Shown here piece by piece: positions 9,975-18,587 of a stretch of 64,000 nt of DNA. Made by a program: the position numbers and the translations under genes. Each line of letters starts with the position of its first letter. Position 1 is the first letter of the stretch. The notes under the pieces are model-generated. The model was not told the DNA's origin and made no database searches. It saw only the letters and a program-made list of their open reading frames with translations. Source of the DNA: G963675935 sp963719005 (GTDB taxonomy: Bacteria > Planctomycetota > Planctomycetia > Pirellulales > Thermoguttaceae); NCBI GenBank assembly GCA_963719005.1, contig CAVRAR010000005.1:1-64000 (forward strand), written 5' to 3'.

Positions 9975-10231
9975 CAGTCTCCACAATTCGTTACCTTAGT
10001 CCTCCGCAAGTTGCCGAGCGATTCACCGTCGATACCCACAAGGTTCTTGGGTGGATCAAACGCGGGGAGCTTCGCGCCATCAACGTTGCCAGCACCACCG
10101 GCAGCAGGCCACGCTTCCGCGTTTCCCCATCGGACCTGGCCGCGTTCGAGGCGGCGCGATCGGCGATGCCGCAGCCAAAGGTGTCGAGAATCCGGCGGCG
10201 AAAAGACCCATCCATAATCGAGTTTTTTTGA
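9965..10231 (+). CDS. Small excisionase-type helix-turn-helix protein (second of three)
   Basis: An 88-aa protein with a typical excisionase fold: YLSPPQVAERFTVDTHKVLG, then WIKRGELRAINVAS, then a wing ending in RFRVSPSDLAAFEAAR. The likely start is the GTG at 9965, which overlaps the stop of the preceding gene; a TTG at 9941 would add eight residues. The basic tail (SRIRRRKDPS) may help DNA binding. It probably controls excision or transcription of the element. Confidence 0.72.
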   Translation: MPVTVSTIRYLSPPQVAERFTVDTHKVLGWIKRGELRAINVASTTGSRPRFRVSPSDLAAFEAARSAMPQPKVSRIRRRKDPSIIEFF

Positions 10232-10240
10232 GGCCCACGC

Positions 10241-10537
10241 ATGACCACCGCAACTGGACAACGCGAATCAAGTCGGCGTCGCCACGCCCCGCCCTATCCG
10301 CCGATCAACCCACGATTGTGCTATCCCTGGAGGCGGTTGACCGATTGGGGCTTCGGCGCCCGCGGCATTGCGGCACTACAGAAGGCTGGCTTGCCGGTTT
10401 TGCGATTCGGCAAGCAAAAGTTCTTTCGAGGAGCTGGGCTGATTTCCATCTTGGAGAACGGCAGCCTGCCAACCAATCACAAAGAAAAGCCAGGCAAGGA
10501 CGGCACCCCAGCCGGGCAGAAAGGAAAATCACAATGA
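10241..10537 (+). CDS. Small putative DNA-binding protein (third of three)
   Basis: A 98-aa basic protein. The segment RRLTDWGFGARGIAALQKAGLPVLRFGKQKFFRGAGLISILE resembles the recognition part of excisionase-like helix-turn-helix proteins, so I read it as a third small DNA-binding protein. The N- and C-terminal tails are rich in Pro, Lys and Gln and look disordered. The stop codon overlaps the ATG of the replication protein (ATGA at 10534), indicating translational coupling. This is weaker support than for its two neighbours. Confidence 0.6.
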   Translation: MTTATGQRESSRRRHAPPYPPINPRLCYPWRRLTDWGFGARGIAALQKAGLPVLRFGKQKFFRGAGLISILENGSLPTNHKEKPGKDGTPAGQKGKSQ

Positions 10538-12483
10538 GTATTGCAGTCGATTCTTCCGCTGAGCGCAAGAGCCAGCGATCAGCTATCCCGCCCAGACCGA
10601 CGGCCCTTCCCGTCAGTGCTGGTGGCATTCCCCAGGAATTGAGAGCACGGCGGCAATGGGTCTTGTGGCGATTTACCTGGAAACAACGCGAGGAAAAATG
10701 GGACAAACCACCCTTGCAAGTGGACGGCCAGCCGGCGAAGACCAACGATCCCACGACTTGGACGGACTTTGACAGCGCCTACCGGGCCTATCGTCGAGGA
10801 GGGTTTGACGGCATCGGATTCGTACCCACGGCATCCGATCCCTTCACCTTCCTGGACCTGGACCACGTTGTAAGTGACGATGGCACGGGGACGTGGAGCG
10901 ACATGTTACGGGCAATGTTCCCCGGCAACGTGCCCGAGCCGGCGGCCCTGATTGCTTCATTGAGCACGCATGCGGAGCTGTCGCCGTCCGGGACCGGCAT
11001 ACGGATTATCTGCCGTGGCGAACTACCTGAAGGCCGTCGGAAGATCGGGGGCAAGGGCAACGGCTGCCCTGACGGGCTGGAAATGTACTCAGCAGCCCAC
11101 TACCTGACAGTCACTGGGCAACGGATGCCAGCGGCACCTGCGGCCGTCAACGATTGCACGGAAAAACTTGCAGCCCTGCACCTGGCCGTATTCGGAAAGC
11201 CGGATCGCAATCCGGCTTCCGGACCATCCGGCTACGTCCCCACCGTGGCCACCTCGCTCGGTGACTTGGAACTGATCGAAAAGGCAGGCGAATCGAAAGG
11301 CGGGGAGAGGTTCCGCCAACTATGGGCAGGCGACGCTAGTGCGTACCCCAGCCGATCAGAAGCCGACTTCGCCTTGGCATACAAGCTCGTCTTCTGGTGC
11401 GGGCCGGATGCCGGCCGCGTCGAACGGCTGATGCGGCAATCCGGCTTGGCACGGCCAAAGTGGAATCGACGCGACTATCTCGCCCGGACCATCACCAACG
11501 CGCTGGAGGGTCGCACAGAGTTCTATTCCCTGGACGGCAAGCGAATACCTTGCGGACTGGTTGCGGATACCTTGCCTTGTCCCAATTCGCGCTTACTAAC
11601 AGAACGCGCAGTACGCAGCAATTGGGACAAGAGCCCCCAAATGCAAGCAATCCGCAACCTATGGGTAACCAACCCGTGGGACTGCCCCCATGCGTTCGGG
11701 GCGGCAGGGCGAAAAAATTCCTCTCCCTGCCTGATTACGGCGACATGCAGGAAGCGAAGTTGTCCCATCTGTGGGACGTACTGGAAGTTGACCACTTACC
11801 GCCGGTTCGGCCACCACATCTTCCACCACGATGGGCAACTGTACGTCGATTCCGTTGCGGACATTGACTGGCCGGCGATCGTAAAGGACATGCGGCGACG
11901 GGCAAAGAAGCTGGACGTGCCACTTCGCTACGTCGCCATCCGCAACGAAGATGACGTGTTGACCGTCACTGCCTCTATCCCTGTGCTGGCCGAAATCGCC
12001 CGGCCGATAGAAAAGGACGAATCACTGGCCCTGCTGGAGCACATCGTCGACACCGCGTCGATGGAACCTCGCCCGATTAGCTCTTGTCGGGAATGGCGCC
12101 CGCTGGACAAACCGGAGGTGGAGCGGGTTCGTGGCGGCTGCTCGCCGGCCGCCTTCCGAGCGACGGTAAAGGCGTGGGGAGCGACGGCGGAAGGCAAGGG
12201 CGGTCGATTCATCAAGTGTGCCACTCCTGACCTTTTCGTCGCCGCGGACGATACACTCGATACTGTTGCCGAAAGTGATTTTTGGCATGAAGCTTGGTTG
12301 CGCGACGATCAGGGCGACGCCGAAGCAGACGCCTTCCACTCGCGGTCGGTGGAGGAGCGGAAGCGGAGCAAGCCCGTGGCGACATGCCAAGCAGTGCACA
12401 AAGCCGGAACGGGTGTCAGTGACACCCGACAGATCCCTTTTCTACCCTTTTGTACACTGAACGAGCCGAAGTGTCCGACATGA
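10534..12483 (+). CDS. Primase-polymerase replication protein with zinc finger
   Basis: A 649-aa replication protein of a mobile element. The first half is a prim-pol (archaeo-eukaryotic primase-like) domain: RARRQWVLWRF near residue 35, the acidic metal motif FLDLDHV near residue 107, SPSGTGIRIICRG near residue 150, and the YLTVTGQRM strand. A primase C-terminal helical segment follows (DFALAYKLVFWCG...LMRQSGLARPKWNRRDYL). Instead of the usual helicase, the C-terminal half has a CRKRSCPICG zinc knuckle and a region resembling plasmid replication-initiator proteins; no Walker A motif is visible. The start overlaps the preceding stop (ATGA). It likely primes and extends the element's DNA. The absence of a helicase means it would depend on a host enzyme. 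Confidence 0.75.
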   Translation: MSIAVDSSAERKSQRSAIPPRPTALPVSAGGIPQELRARRQWVLWRFTWKQREEKWDKPPLQVDGQPAKTNDPTTWTDFDSAYRAYRRGGFDGIGFVPTASDPFTFLDLDHVVSDDGTGTWSDMLRAMFPGNVPEPAALIASLSTHAELSPSGTGIRIICRGELPEGRRKIGGKGNGCPDGLEMYSAAHYLTVTGQRMPAAPAAVNDCTEKLAALHLAVFGKPDRNPASGPSGYVPTVATSLGDLELIEKAGESKGGERFRQLWAGDASAYPSRSEADFALAYKLVFWCGPDAGRVERLMRQSGLARPKWNRRDYLARTITNALEGRTEFYSLDGKRIPCGLVADTLPCPNSRLLTERAVRSNWDKSPQMQAIRNLWVTNPWDCPHAFGAAGRKNSSPCLITATCRKRSCPICGTYWKLTTYRRFGHHIFHHDGQLYVDSVADIDWPAIVKDMRRRAKKLDVPLRYVAIRNEDDVLTVTASIPVLAEIARPIEKDESLALLEHIVDTASMEPRPISSCREWRPLDKPEVERVRGGCSPAAFRATVKAWGATAEGKGGRFIKCATPDLFVAADDTLDTVAESDFWHEAWLRDDQGDAEADAFHSRSVEERKRSKPVATCQAVHKAGTGVSDTRQIPFLPFCTLNEPKCPT

Positions 12484-12549
12484 GGAAGAGCCTTGCAGAC
12501 AAGCCATTTTCCGCGTTTCTTGGATGGCGCACAGAAACGGTCGATTCCT

Positions 12550-12588
12550 ATTAGAAATCCGTTGCTCTATCCCTTGAGCTACGGGCGC
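12550..12588 (-). pseudogene. 5' half of a tRNA-Arg(UCU) gene, cut at the anticodon loop
   Basis: Read on the minus strand from 12588, the sequence has a 7-base acceptor strand (GCGCCCG), TA, a D-arm (GCTC-AAGGGATA-GAGC), ACGGA as the 5' anticodon stem and the loop TTTCTAA with anticodon TCT. After the loop the expected TCCGT stem, variable loop and T-arm are missing. The break just after the anticodon loop is where tyrosine integrases often recombine, and it lies 65 bases past the replication gene, so it probably marks an attachment site or scar of the element. Confidence 0.7.
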
Positions 12589-12691
12589 AAGCAAGCTCTT
12601 ACTCCATAACAACATAACGCTTTGCTTCTAGCGTCGCAACGCCGACGGTGATTGCCGTGGGGCCGAACGATTCTCCAATTCTGGAACTGTA

Positions 12692-12755
12692 GGAAGCGAC
12701 TCCTGTCGCCGATTACTCGACAGCCGCCGCGTGATCGGCGACGAGAGTCGCCTCC
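12692..12755. repeat. REP-like palindrome (GGAAGCGACTC type)
   Basis: Two 22-base arms (12692-12713 and 12734-12755) are inverted complements with three mismatches and a 20-base loop. The form resembles other dispersed palindromes of this window. Confidence 0.6.
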
Positions 12756-13095
12756 TCCAGGGAGAGTCACGATTTCGCCAACACAAGGGTCGGGCAGTCC
12801 TCATCGCCGCCCCCCTCTTGGTGAACATCCAGAACTACCCACCGGATAGGCACTTGCGGCCGCAGCTTTTTGCTGATCGGCAGACTTTATCACGCTGCGA
12901 GAATCAGCATCGACAGTCTCGACTTCCCCCGCCGTTAGAACCGACACTAAGAGCATAGGGCTGGTTCGCAGTCTGGGCCGGAAGTGCCGTGTAGTCGTTG
13001 TGCGCGTAATCCCCCCCCGCCTTGAGGGCTGCTTGCCCGGAATTGAAGATATCAATATGATGGATAGTCGGTTTGAGACGAAGACGGTGCGCGGT

Positions 13096-13113
13096 CCACG
13101 TCTGCAGACGTGG
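13096..13113. repeat. Perfect 18-base palindrome
   Basis: CCACGTCTGCAGACGTGG is exactly self-complementary. It lies about 130 bases upstream of the likely start of the ABC ATPase gene and could be a repeat core or an operator. Confidence 0.5.
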
Positions 13114-13245
13114 CCCACCGAGACTCCTCGTTCGAGAGATCTCGTCGAGGAGACACGTGCGGCATATACGGCAAAGTCGCGAAAGAAGGCATCGATGAAG
13201 CCGCAAGGACTGCATTGCCCGCCCACTCCCGCCGAGAGATTGCCG

Positions 13246-13995
13246 ATGTACGTGCTGGAAACCCGTGGCTTGAAAAAAGCCTACGGGGCGGAAGGCGAGG
13301 TATGCGTTCATGCCTTGTGCGGCATCAATCTCCAAGTGCGCAAGGGAGAGTTGCTGGCGATCATGGGCCCCTCGGGTTCGGGCAAGAGCACGCTGCTGCA
13401 TATTCTGGGGGGCGTCGAAACGCCGACCAGCGGCCAGGTCCTCTTGGAAGGGGTCGATCTGGCGACGTTGAACGACGATCAACGCACGATCGTCCGCCGC
13501 GAGCGGATGGGCTTCATCTTCCAATCGTTCAACCTCCTGCCGGCGTTCACCGCCGAAGAAAACGTGGCCTTGCCGTTGGAATTGGGCGGCATGTCGTCGT
13601 CCGAGGCCCGCAAACGGGCGGCCGACGCGCTGCGTCTGGTAAGCATGTCGCACCGCCGCGACCACGTGCCGAGCACGATGTCGGGGGGAGAACAGCAGCG
13701 TGTGGCGATCGCCAGGGCTTTGGTCATTCGGCCCGCATTGCTGCTGGCCGACGAGCCAACCGGCAATCTTGACAGCGCCAACGGCCGGCAGGTGACGGCG
13801 TTGCTGCGGAGGCTGGCCACCCAGGAGGATCAGACGATCGTCATGGTGACGCACGACGCCAACGTAGCCGCCCATGCCGATCGGCTGGTGAGGTTGCGCG
13901 ACGGTCTGGAGGAGACCGACGAGGACGTGGAAGCAGCCGCGTTGCGAGAACACGCCCGTTCCTCGCGATCGTGTCTGTTTCGGGGAATTGTCTAG
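13246..13995 (+). CDS. MacB/LolD-type ABC transporter ATP-binding protein
   Basis: A 249-aa ATPase of the MacB/LolD/FtsE group. Motifs in order are Walker A GPSGSGKST (near residue 42), Q-loop FQSFNLLP, signature MSGGEQQR, Walker B ALLLADEPTG and the H-loop VMVTHD. It should energise the FtsX-like permease encoded just downstream, in lipoprotein export, macrolide-type efflux or envelope remodelling. I chose ATG 13246 because the family begins MYVLETRGLKKAYG-like; an ATG at 13195 would add 17 poorly conserved residues. A dispersed palindrome separates it from the permease gene. Confidence 0.9.
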   Translation: MYVLETRGLKKAYGAEGEVCVHALCGINLQVRKGELLAIMGPSGSGKSTLLHILGGVETPTSGQVLLEGVDLATLNDDQRTIVRRERMGFIFQSFNLLPAFTAEENVALPLELGGMSSSEARKRAADALRLVSMSHRRDHVPSTMSGGEQQRVAIARALVIRPALLLADEPTGNLDSANGRQVTALLRRLATQEDQTIVMVTHDANVAAHADRLVRLRDGLEETDEDVEAAALREHARSSRSCLFRGIV

Positions 13996-14021
13996 GGGAA
14001 GGGGGACGCCTGCCGTGCACT

Positions 14022-14132
14022 CTCGTTCCCACGCTCCGCGTGGGAAAGCGCGGGAGGACGTCAGGAAACGCCCGGCAACGTAGGACGCGAGGCCTCCCGA
14101 GGGGACGTTCCGGCGCGGATCGTGGGAACGAG
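14022..14132. repeat. REP-like palindrome (CTCGTTCCCACG type)
   Basis: The arm TCTCGTTCCCACG (from 14021) is matched by CGTGGGAACGAG ending at 14132. The left arm has its own small hairpin (TTCCCACGCTCCGCGTGGGAA). The element fills the gap between the ABC ATPase and permease genes. Confidence 0.65.
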
Positions 14133-14141
14133 GAAATCATC

Positions 14142-16701
14142 ATGGTTCTTTGGAAGTTCACTCTCCGCGAGGTCGTGAGCCGGCCGGGTCGGGCGACGCT
14201 CACGCTGCTGAGCATCATCATCGGAGTGGCCGCCGTCGTTGCAGTCACCGTGGGCACGGCCACGACGAACCAGGCGTTCCAAGAGATGTACGCCAGCGTG
14301 GCGGGGCGGGCCGGGCTCGAAGTCGTGGCCGCCGGCGACGGATTCTTCGACCAGCGGGTGCTGGGCGACATCGAGAAGGCGCCCGGCGTGAAGGCCGCCG
14401 TCCCCACCGTGCAGCAACTGAGCGTCCTTCGCTTCCAAAAACGCCGAGTCGGCCTGTTCGTCATGGGCATCGACCCCGAGCGCGACAAGGCCGTGCGCGA
14501 TTATGAGTTGGAGCAGGGCCGCTTCTTCCAGAAGAGACACGATGCGCTGTTGGAGGCGGGTTTTGCCCACGGCCTCGGCGTCAAGGTCGGCGATCAGGTG
14601 AAGCTGACGACCTCGCGTGGAGTAAAACCGTTCACGGTCTGCGGCCTGCTCTCGCCTCACGGCGTCGCCGGCTTCAAGCAGGGCAACGTCATTTTCGTGC
14701 CGCTGCGGACCTCTCAAATCCTGTTCGGCAACGCCGGCGAAGTCAACATCATTAGCGTCGTCTTGGAAGACGGCGTCGACGAAAAGACCGCAACCGAAGC
14801 GATCCGCTCGCAATTGCCCCAGGGCGGCGCGGCGGACGGCGACACCGCGTTCCTGACCGTCCGCTCGCCGATCGAACGCTCGCAACTCTCGAAAGAGATG
14901 ATCGAAAAGGTCCGCGCCGGCCTCGATCTCGCCTACGTCACCATCATCGCCTTGGCGTTCGTCACGATCCTCAACACGTTCCTGATGAACGTCGGCGAGC
15001 GTCGGCGGCAACTGGCGGTGCTGCGGGCGATCGGCACCACGCGCCGGCAGCTTATCCACATGCTGTTGGTGGAAGGGTTCGCCATGGGAATGGTCGGCAC
15101 GCTGCTGGGCACGGCGGCGGGACTCGGCGGCGCGTACTTGCTGACGCAATCGATGGGCAAAGTCTACAACGCCCCCATGCCCGCCTTGCGGATCACGCCG
15201 GCGCCGTTCATCACCGCCGGAGTGCTCGGCCCGATCGTTTCGCTGTTGGCGATGTTCATTCCGGCTTGGATCGCCGGCCGAGTGTCTCCGTTGGAAGGGA
15301 TGCGATTCGTGGCCTCCGACCGCCGCGGCCGCATCCCGCTCTGGTATGCCGCCATCGCATTGGCCGGCTTCCTGACGACCGGCGCGGTCGGTGGCCGGCT
15401 GCATCCTCGGCTATCTGCCCTCCAAGGCGATGACGATCCTGGGCGTGCTTTTTACGGTGGCGTTCCTGCTGTTGATTCCGATGATCCTCCGTCCGCTGGC
15501 CTCGCTGGTTTCGGCGCTGCTCTATCCGCTGCTTCGCACGGAAGGCCGCATCGCCAGCCGGCAGTTGCTCCGCCGCCTGGTGCGCACGTCGCTGACCGTC
15601 GGAATCCTCTACGTCGCCGTCAGCACGGCCGTCAGCCTCGGAACCAACATCCTCGATACGGTCAAGGACATTCATACCTGGACGAACAAGACGCTCAAGG
15701 GGGACTTCATCGTTCGCGCGATGAATCAGGATACAAGCTCCGGCATGTCGGCCAAAATGCCGGAAGCGTACGTCAACGATCTTCGCAAGATCGACGGCGT
15801 GGCCAACGTCGATTCGCTGCGATACATCAGCGGGTCGGTCGAGGCGCCCAAGCTGGCCGACGGCAAGCAGCAAGTCATGATTTTCGTCCGCGACTTCACC
15901 GGCAAGGGCGAACTGCCGTTGGACATCAAGGCCGGCGACGGCGACACGCTGCGCGAGCGTCTTTCCGCGGGCGAGGTGGTCCTCGGCACCAACCTGGCGC
16001 ATCGCGTGGGGGTAGGGGTCGGCGACAACATCACGCTGGAGACGCGCGAAGGCCCGAAACAGCTTCGCGTCGCCGCCACGGCCACGGCGTACATGGTCGG
16101 CGGCATGGTCATCTACATGGAAGGCCAAACCGCGCGGCGGCTGCTGAACGTCGAGGGGGTCGATTGGTACGTCGTCAACGCCAAGCCCGGCAGGGCGGCC
16201 GCGGTCGGCGACGCTTTGAAGGCTTCTTGCACCGAGAACGGCTTGCTGCTGCAATCGTTCGCCGAGTTGCTGCAACGCATCGACGACATGACCCGCGGCG
16301 TGATCGCCGGCCTCTGGGGCCTGCTGGTCTTGGCCCTGGTCGTCGGCGCGTTCGCCGTGGCCAACACGTTGACGATGAACGTGCTCGAACAGACCCGCGA
16401 GTTGGCGTTGCTTCGCGTCGTGGCGATGACGCGCTGGCAGGTGCGGAAGACGATCCTCGCCCAGGCGTTGACGATCGGCGCGATCGGCCTGTTGACGGGC
16501 ACGGTCGGCGGGATGATCGGCGCGTACGTGATGAACCTCTGTTCGGCGCAACTGCTCGGTCACGCCCCGCTGTTCGCCTTGCACCCGTCGCTGTTGCTGG
16601 GATGTGCCGGCGTTGGAATCCTGGTGATTCTCGCCGCCGCCTGGCTTCCCGCCGAGCGCGCCGCCCGGTTGAATCTACTCATCGCGCTGCAGTATGAGTG
16701 A
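14142..16701 (+). CDS. FtsX-family ABC transporter permease (frame broken near 15390)
   Basis: A large permease of the MacB/FtsX type with a duplicated architecture. The first half (14142 to about 15390) starts with a membrane helix (LTLLSIIIGVAAVVAV), a MacB-like periplasmic domain and three further helices with the ERRRQLAVLRAIG coupling segment. The second half (15391-16701, one base out of frame) repeats the plan with its own periplasmic domain and helices, including EQTRELALLRVVAMT. Both halves are well conserved, so a one-base indel around 15385-15395 is the simplest explanation. Read as one protein it would be about 850 residues. It pairs with the ATPase upstream; the substrate is unknown. 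Without the indel the second half could start at a GTG at 15391, but no ribosome binding site supports that. Confidence 0.82.
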
Positions 16702-16872
16702 AATGAAGGCGAGCCGAGCGTTTAGCATTAGCGGTCTTGAGACGCGAGACCTTCTGCCGTCCTGTCGGATTAGCCGACCGCCGGAGGGTCTCCCGAATAA
16801 GCGCGCCCGTCCCCTTCTTCCGCTCGAGGACTTGTTCGACGCCGTGGTGGGCGAAGGGTACGCGGCGGCAGC

Positions 16873-17499
16873 CTAACGCCGCGTGTTGGTATCCAAACTG
16901 GAACTGCGCGGTGCCGAATTGTCCGGCGTGGCAATTCCAAGTCGATGATTCAGTTTGGCCTGGCACTCCTTAAGATACTTCTCATCGGGCTGTGGCGGTT
17001 CGGACGTCTCAATTGCCATCTGCTTAGCACGCAAAGCGTGGACACGCGCCAGGAGTTCACCCTCTGGTATCTTGCCCCTCTCGTCTCTCAGTGCGTTCCA
17101 GTCGTGTGCCAGCTCACACCATCGGATGGCGAGCGTTGCATGAGTCTCATAAAGGTTGCCAAAGTTCCAGAATGTTAAGACAAGTGCGGCAATTAGTGAA
17201 GCAAACCCAACGCTCGTGGAAACCCTACGCATCAACTTGCTCTTGAAGCCAAGCATAAATGGGGCAACCAGAGACGCCACGCCCAACAATATCGCAGCAA
17301 ATCTCGACCACGTGTCCAGAGTGCGATACTCTGCTGCAAATCCTTGATGATAATGTGTGTTCAATTCCGCCGTGTAATAGCCGTCCCACACCTCAACAGA
17401 TGGTTGTTTAGCGGGGACGAATGGCGGCACTACGGGGTTGGGTGCCGGCAAATCAGCAACGGCGATTAGTCCGCAAATGAGGATGGCTGTCTGCATCAT
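16873..17499 (-). CDS. SLATT-like two-transmembrane protein
   Basis: A 208-aa membrane protein. It has a hydrophobic N-terminal segment, a Pro-rich linker, two adjacent membrane helices (about residues 66-85, FAAILLGVASLVAPFMLG, and 95-114, VGFASLIAALVLTFWNFG) and a long soluble helical region with WCELAHDW. The order of helix pair followed by helical tail, with the ILLGVASL.. and NFG features, resembles SLATT proteins, some of which are pore-forming effectors in nucleotide-signalling defence systems. I see no partner cyclase nearby. ATG 17499 is preceded by GCAGGAGACG, a good ribosome binding site. A small lipoprotein gene lies immediately upstream on the same strand. The SLATT link rests on overall layout only. 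Confidence 0.6.
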   Translation of the reverse strand: MMQTAILICGLIAVADLPAPNPVVPPFVPAKQPSVEVWDGYYTAELNTHYHQGFAAEYRTLDTWSRFAAILLGVASLVAPFMLGFKSKLMRRVSTSVGFASLIAALVLTFWNFGNLYETHATLAIRWCELAHDWNALRDERGKIPEGELLARVHALRAKQMAIETSEPPQPDEKYLKECQAKLNHRLGIATPDNSAPRSSSLDTNTRR

Positions 17500-17534
17500 A
17501 TTCTCGTCTCCTGCATTCGCCGTATAGCCTCGAC

Positions 17535-17753
17535 CTAATGGCGGTCTTTCGGTTCTGGCGGAATCGGATCTGGTGGCGGATAAGTTCTCGGGGCTCTTGT
17601 GTAGGGCAAGTAACACGGAGGAGGACATGCTTCGGTATAGCATGGCTGAGCGCATTGCGGCTGGCACGTGTGATATTGGCTCTCATATTCGCAGCCACCC
17701 GCAACGAACACCAGAAGCGCCATTCCTGCCAAAACTTGCGTAGACCGCATCAT
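17535..17753 (-). CDS. Small Cys/Pro-rich lipoprotein
   Basis: A 72-aa protein with a lipoprotein signal peptide (VLAGMALLVFVAGGC, lipobox AGGC near residue 20). The mature part is short and rich in Cys and Pro (HTCQPQCAQPCYTEACPPPC), with five paired cysteines that suggest disulphide bonds or metal binding. I do not recognise the family. Two ATG codons at 17753 and 17750 are both possible starts. It lies 35 bases upstream of the SLATT-like gene on the same strand, so the two are probably co-transcribed. Confidence 0.6.
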   Translation of the reverse strand: MMRSTQVLAGMALLVFVAGGCEYESQYHTCQPQCAQPCYTEACPPPCYLPYTRAPRTYPPPDPIPPEPKDRH

Positions 17754-18002
17754 GCGCCCCGCTGTAGACTTGCCCCTCACTTGGCGGGAACACCTTAGCG
17801 ATCTTGGGTTGCCTCGTCAACATCAATATCAATATGGACCATTTTCTGGGCTCGTTCAATGTCAGTTTTTGGGCCACGATACGCTTTCTTTCCCCTTATG
17901 CCTCCTCCTTTCCCGCCAAAATGTACCACTACGGGTGCCGGGAGTCTATTGACGCCGTCCCGCCTGAGGGCTATACTATGTATATCCATCGGAGACACGA
18001 TC

Positions 18003-18251
18003 ATGGTTACGAAGGTGCAGAAATGGGGCAACAGCCAGGGGCTTCGGCTGGCCAAGCAGGTTCTTGAGGACGCGAGCATTGCGGTGGGCGACCACGTGGA
18101 TGTCGCCGTGCGCGACGGGGTAATTGTAATTGCCCACGCGAAAGGCATGCACGGAAAACGGAGCCTGAAAGAACTGGTCTCCCGCATCCCCAGGAACTAC
18201 CGGGCCGAAGAAATCGACTGGGGGAAACCTGTCGGCCGGGAGGCGTGGTAA
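18003..18251 (+). CDS. mazE: MazE-type antitoxin (AbrB/SpoVT fold)
   Basis: An 82-aa antitoxin. The N-terminal swapped-hairpin DNA-binding domain is clear (VTKVQKWGNSQGLRLAKQVL, then VGDHVDVAVRDGVIVI). The C-terminal tail (SLKELVSRIPRNYRAEEIDWG) is the part that normally blocks the toxin active site. ATG 18003 follows GGAGACACGATC. The toxin gene begins directly after the stop (TAAATG), so the pair is co-transcribed and probably autoregulated by the complex, as is known for MazEF. Confidence 0.9.
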   Translation: MVTKVQKWGNSQGLRLAKQVLEDASIAVGDHVDVAVRDGVIVIAHAKGMHGKRSLKELVSRIPRNYRAEEIDWGKPVGREAW

Positions 18252-18587
18252 ATGAGACGCTACGTCCCCCAAAAAGGCGATTTCGTCGCCGTCAACTTCG
18301 ACCCGCAGTCGGGCCATGAACAAAAAGGCCGCCGACCGGCCCTCGTTATAAGCAACACCCTGTTCAATCAACGTACGGGGCTTGCCATCGTCTGTCCGTT
18401 GACGAACACCGATCGAGGGTTCCCGTTTCACGTTGCGATTGTCGGCGATCCAAAGATAACCGGCTTTGTGATGGTCGAGCAGGTCAAGTCGATCGACTTT
18501 CTTACACGCAAAGCCGCTCGCATCGGGAAGGCGTCCGATGTAGTGCTGGAAGAGGTGCTGTCGCTGCTTGACGCGTGCGTTTACTGA
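18252..18587 (+). CDS. mazF: MazF-type endoribonuclease toxin
   Basis: A 111-aa MazF/PemK toxin, which cleaves RNA at short specific sequences. Conserved elements are GDFVAVNFDPQSGHEQKGRRP (the substrate-binding loop with catalytic Arg), ALVISNTLFN, VCPLTNT and the FVMVEQVKSIDF segment with the conserved acidic/threonine-region contacts. It starts immediately after the antitoxin stop. Its 3' end overlaps the convergent phosphatase gene by 7 bases. Confidence 0.92.
   Translation: MRRYVPQKGDFVAVNFDPQSGHEQKGRRPALVISNTLFNQRTGLAIVCPLTNTDRGFPFHVAIVGDPKITGFVMVEQVKSIDFLTRKAARIGKASDVVLEEVLSLLDACVY

Larger units (their letters stand above)
12589..13245. other. Intergenic region with palindromic repeats
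   Basis: About 650 bases between the tRNA fragment and the ABC transporter. It holds two palindromes (12692-12755 and 13096-13113) but no convincing gene. Confidence 0.45.

Noticed and set aside
12541..12600. Complete tRNA-Arg gene
   Set aside because: Only the acceptor 5' strand, D-arm and anticodon loop are present; the T-arm and 3' acceptor strand are missing.
15385..15400. Programmed frameshift in the FtsX permease gene
   Set aside because: No slippery heptamer or stimulatory structure is seen at the break, and similar breaks are found across the window, so an indel error is more likely.
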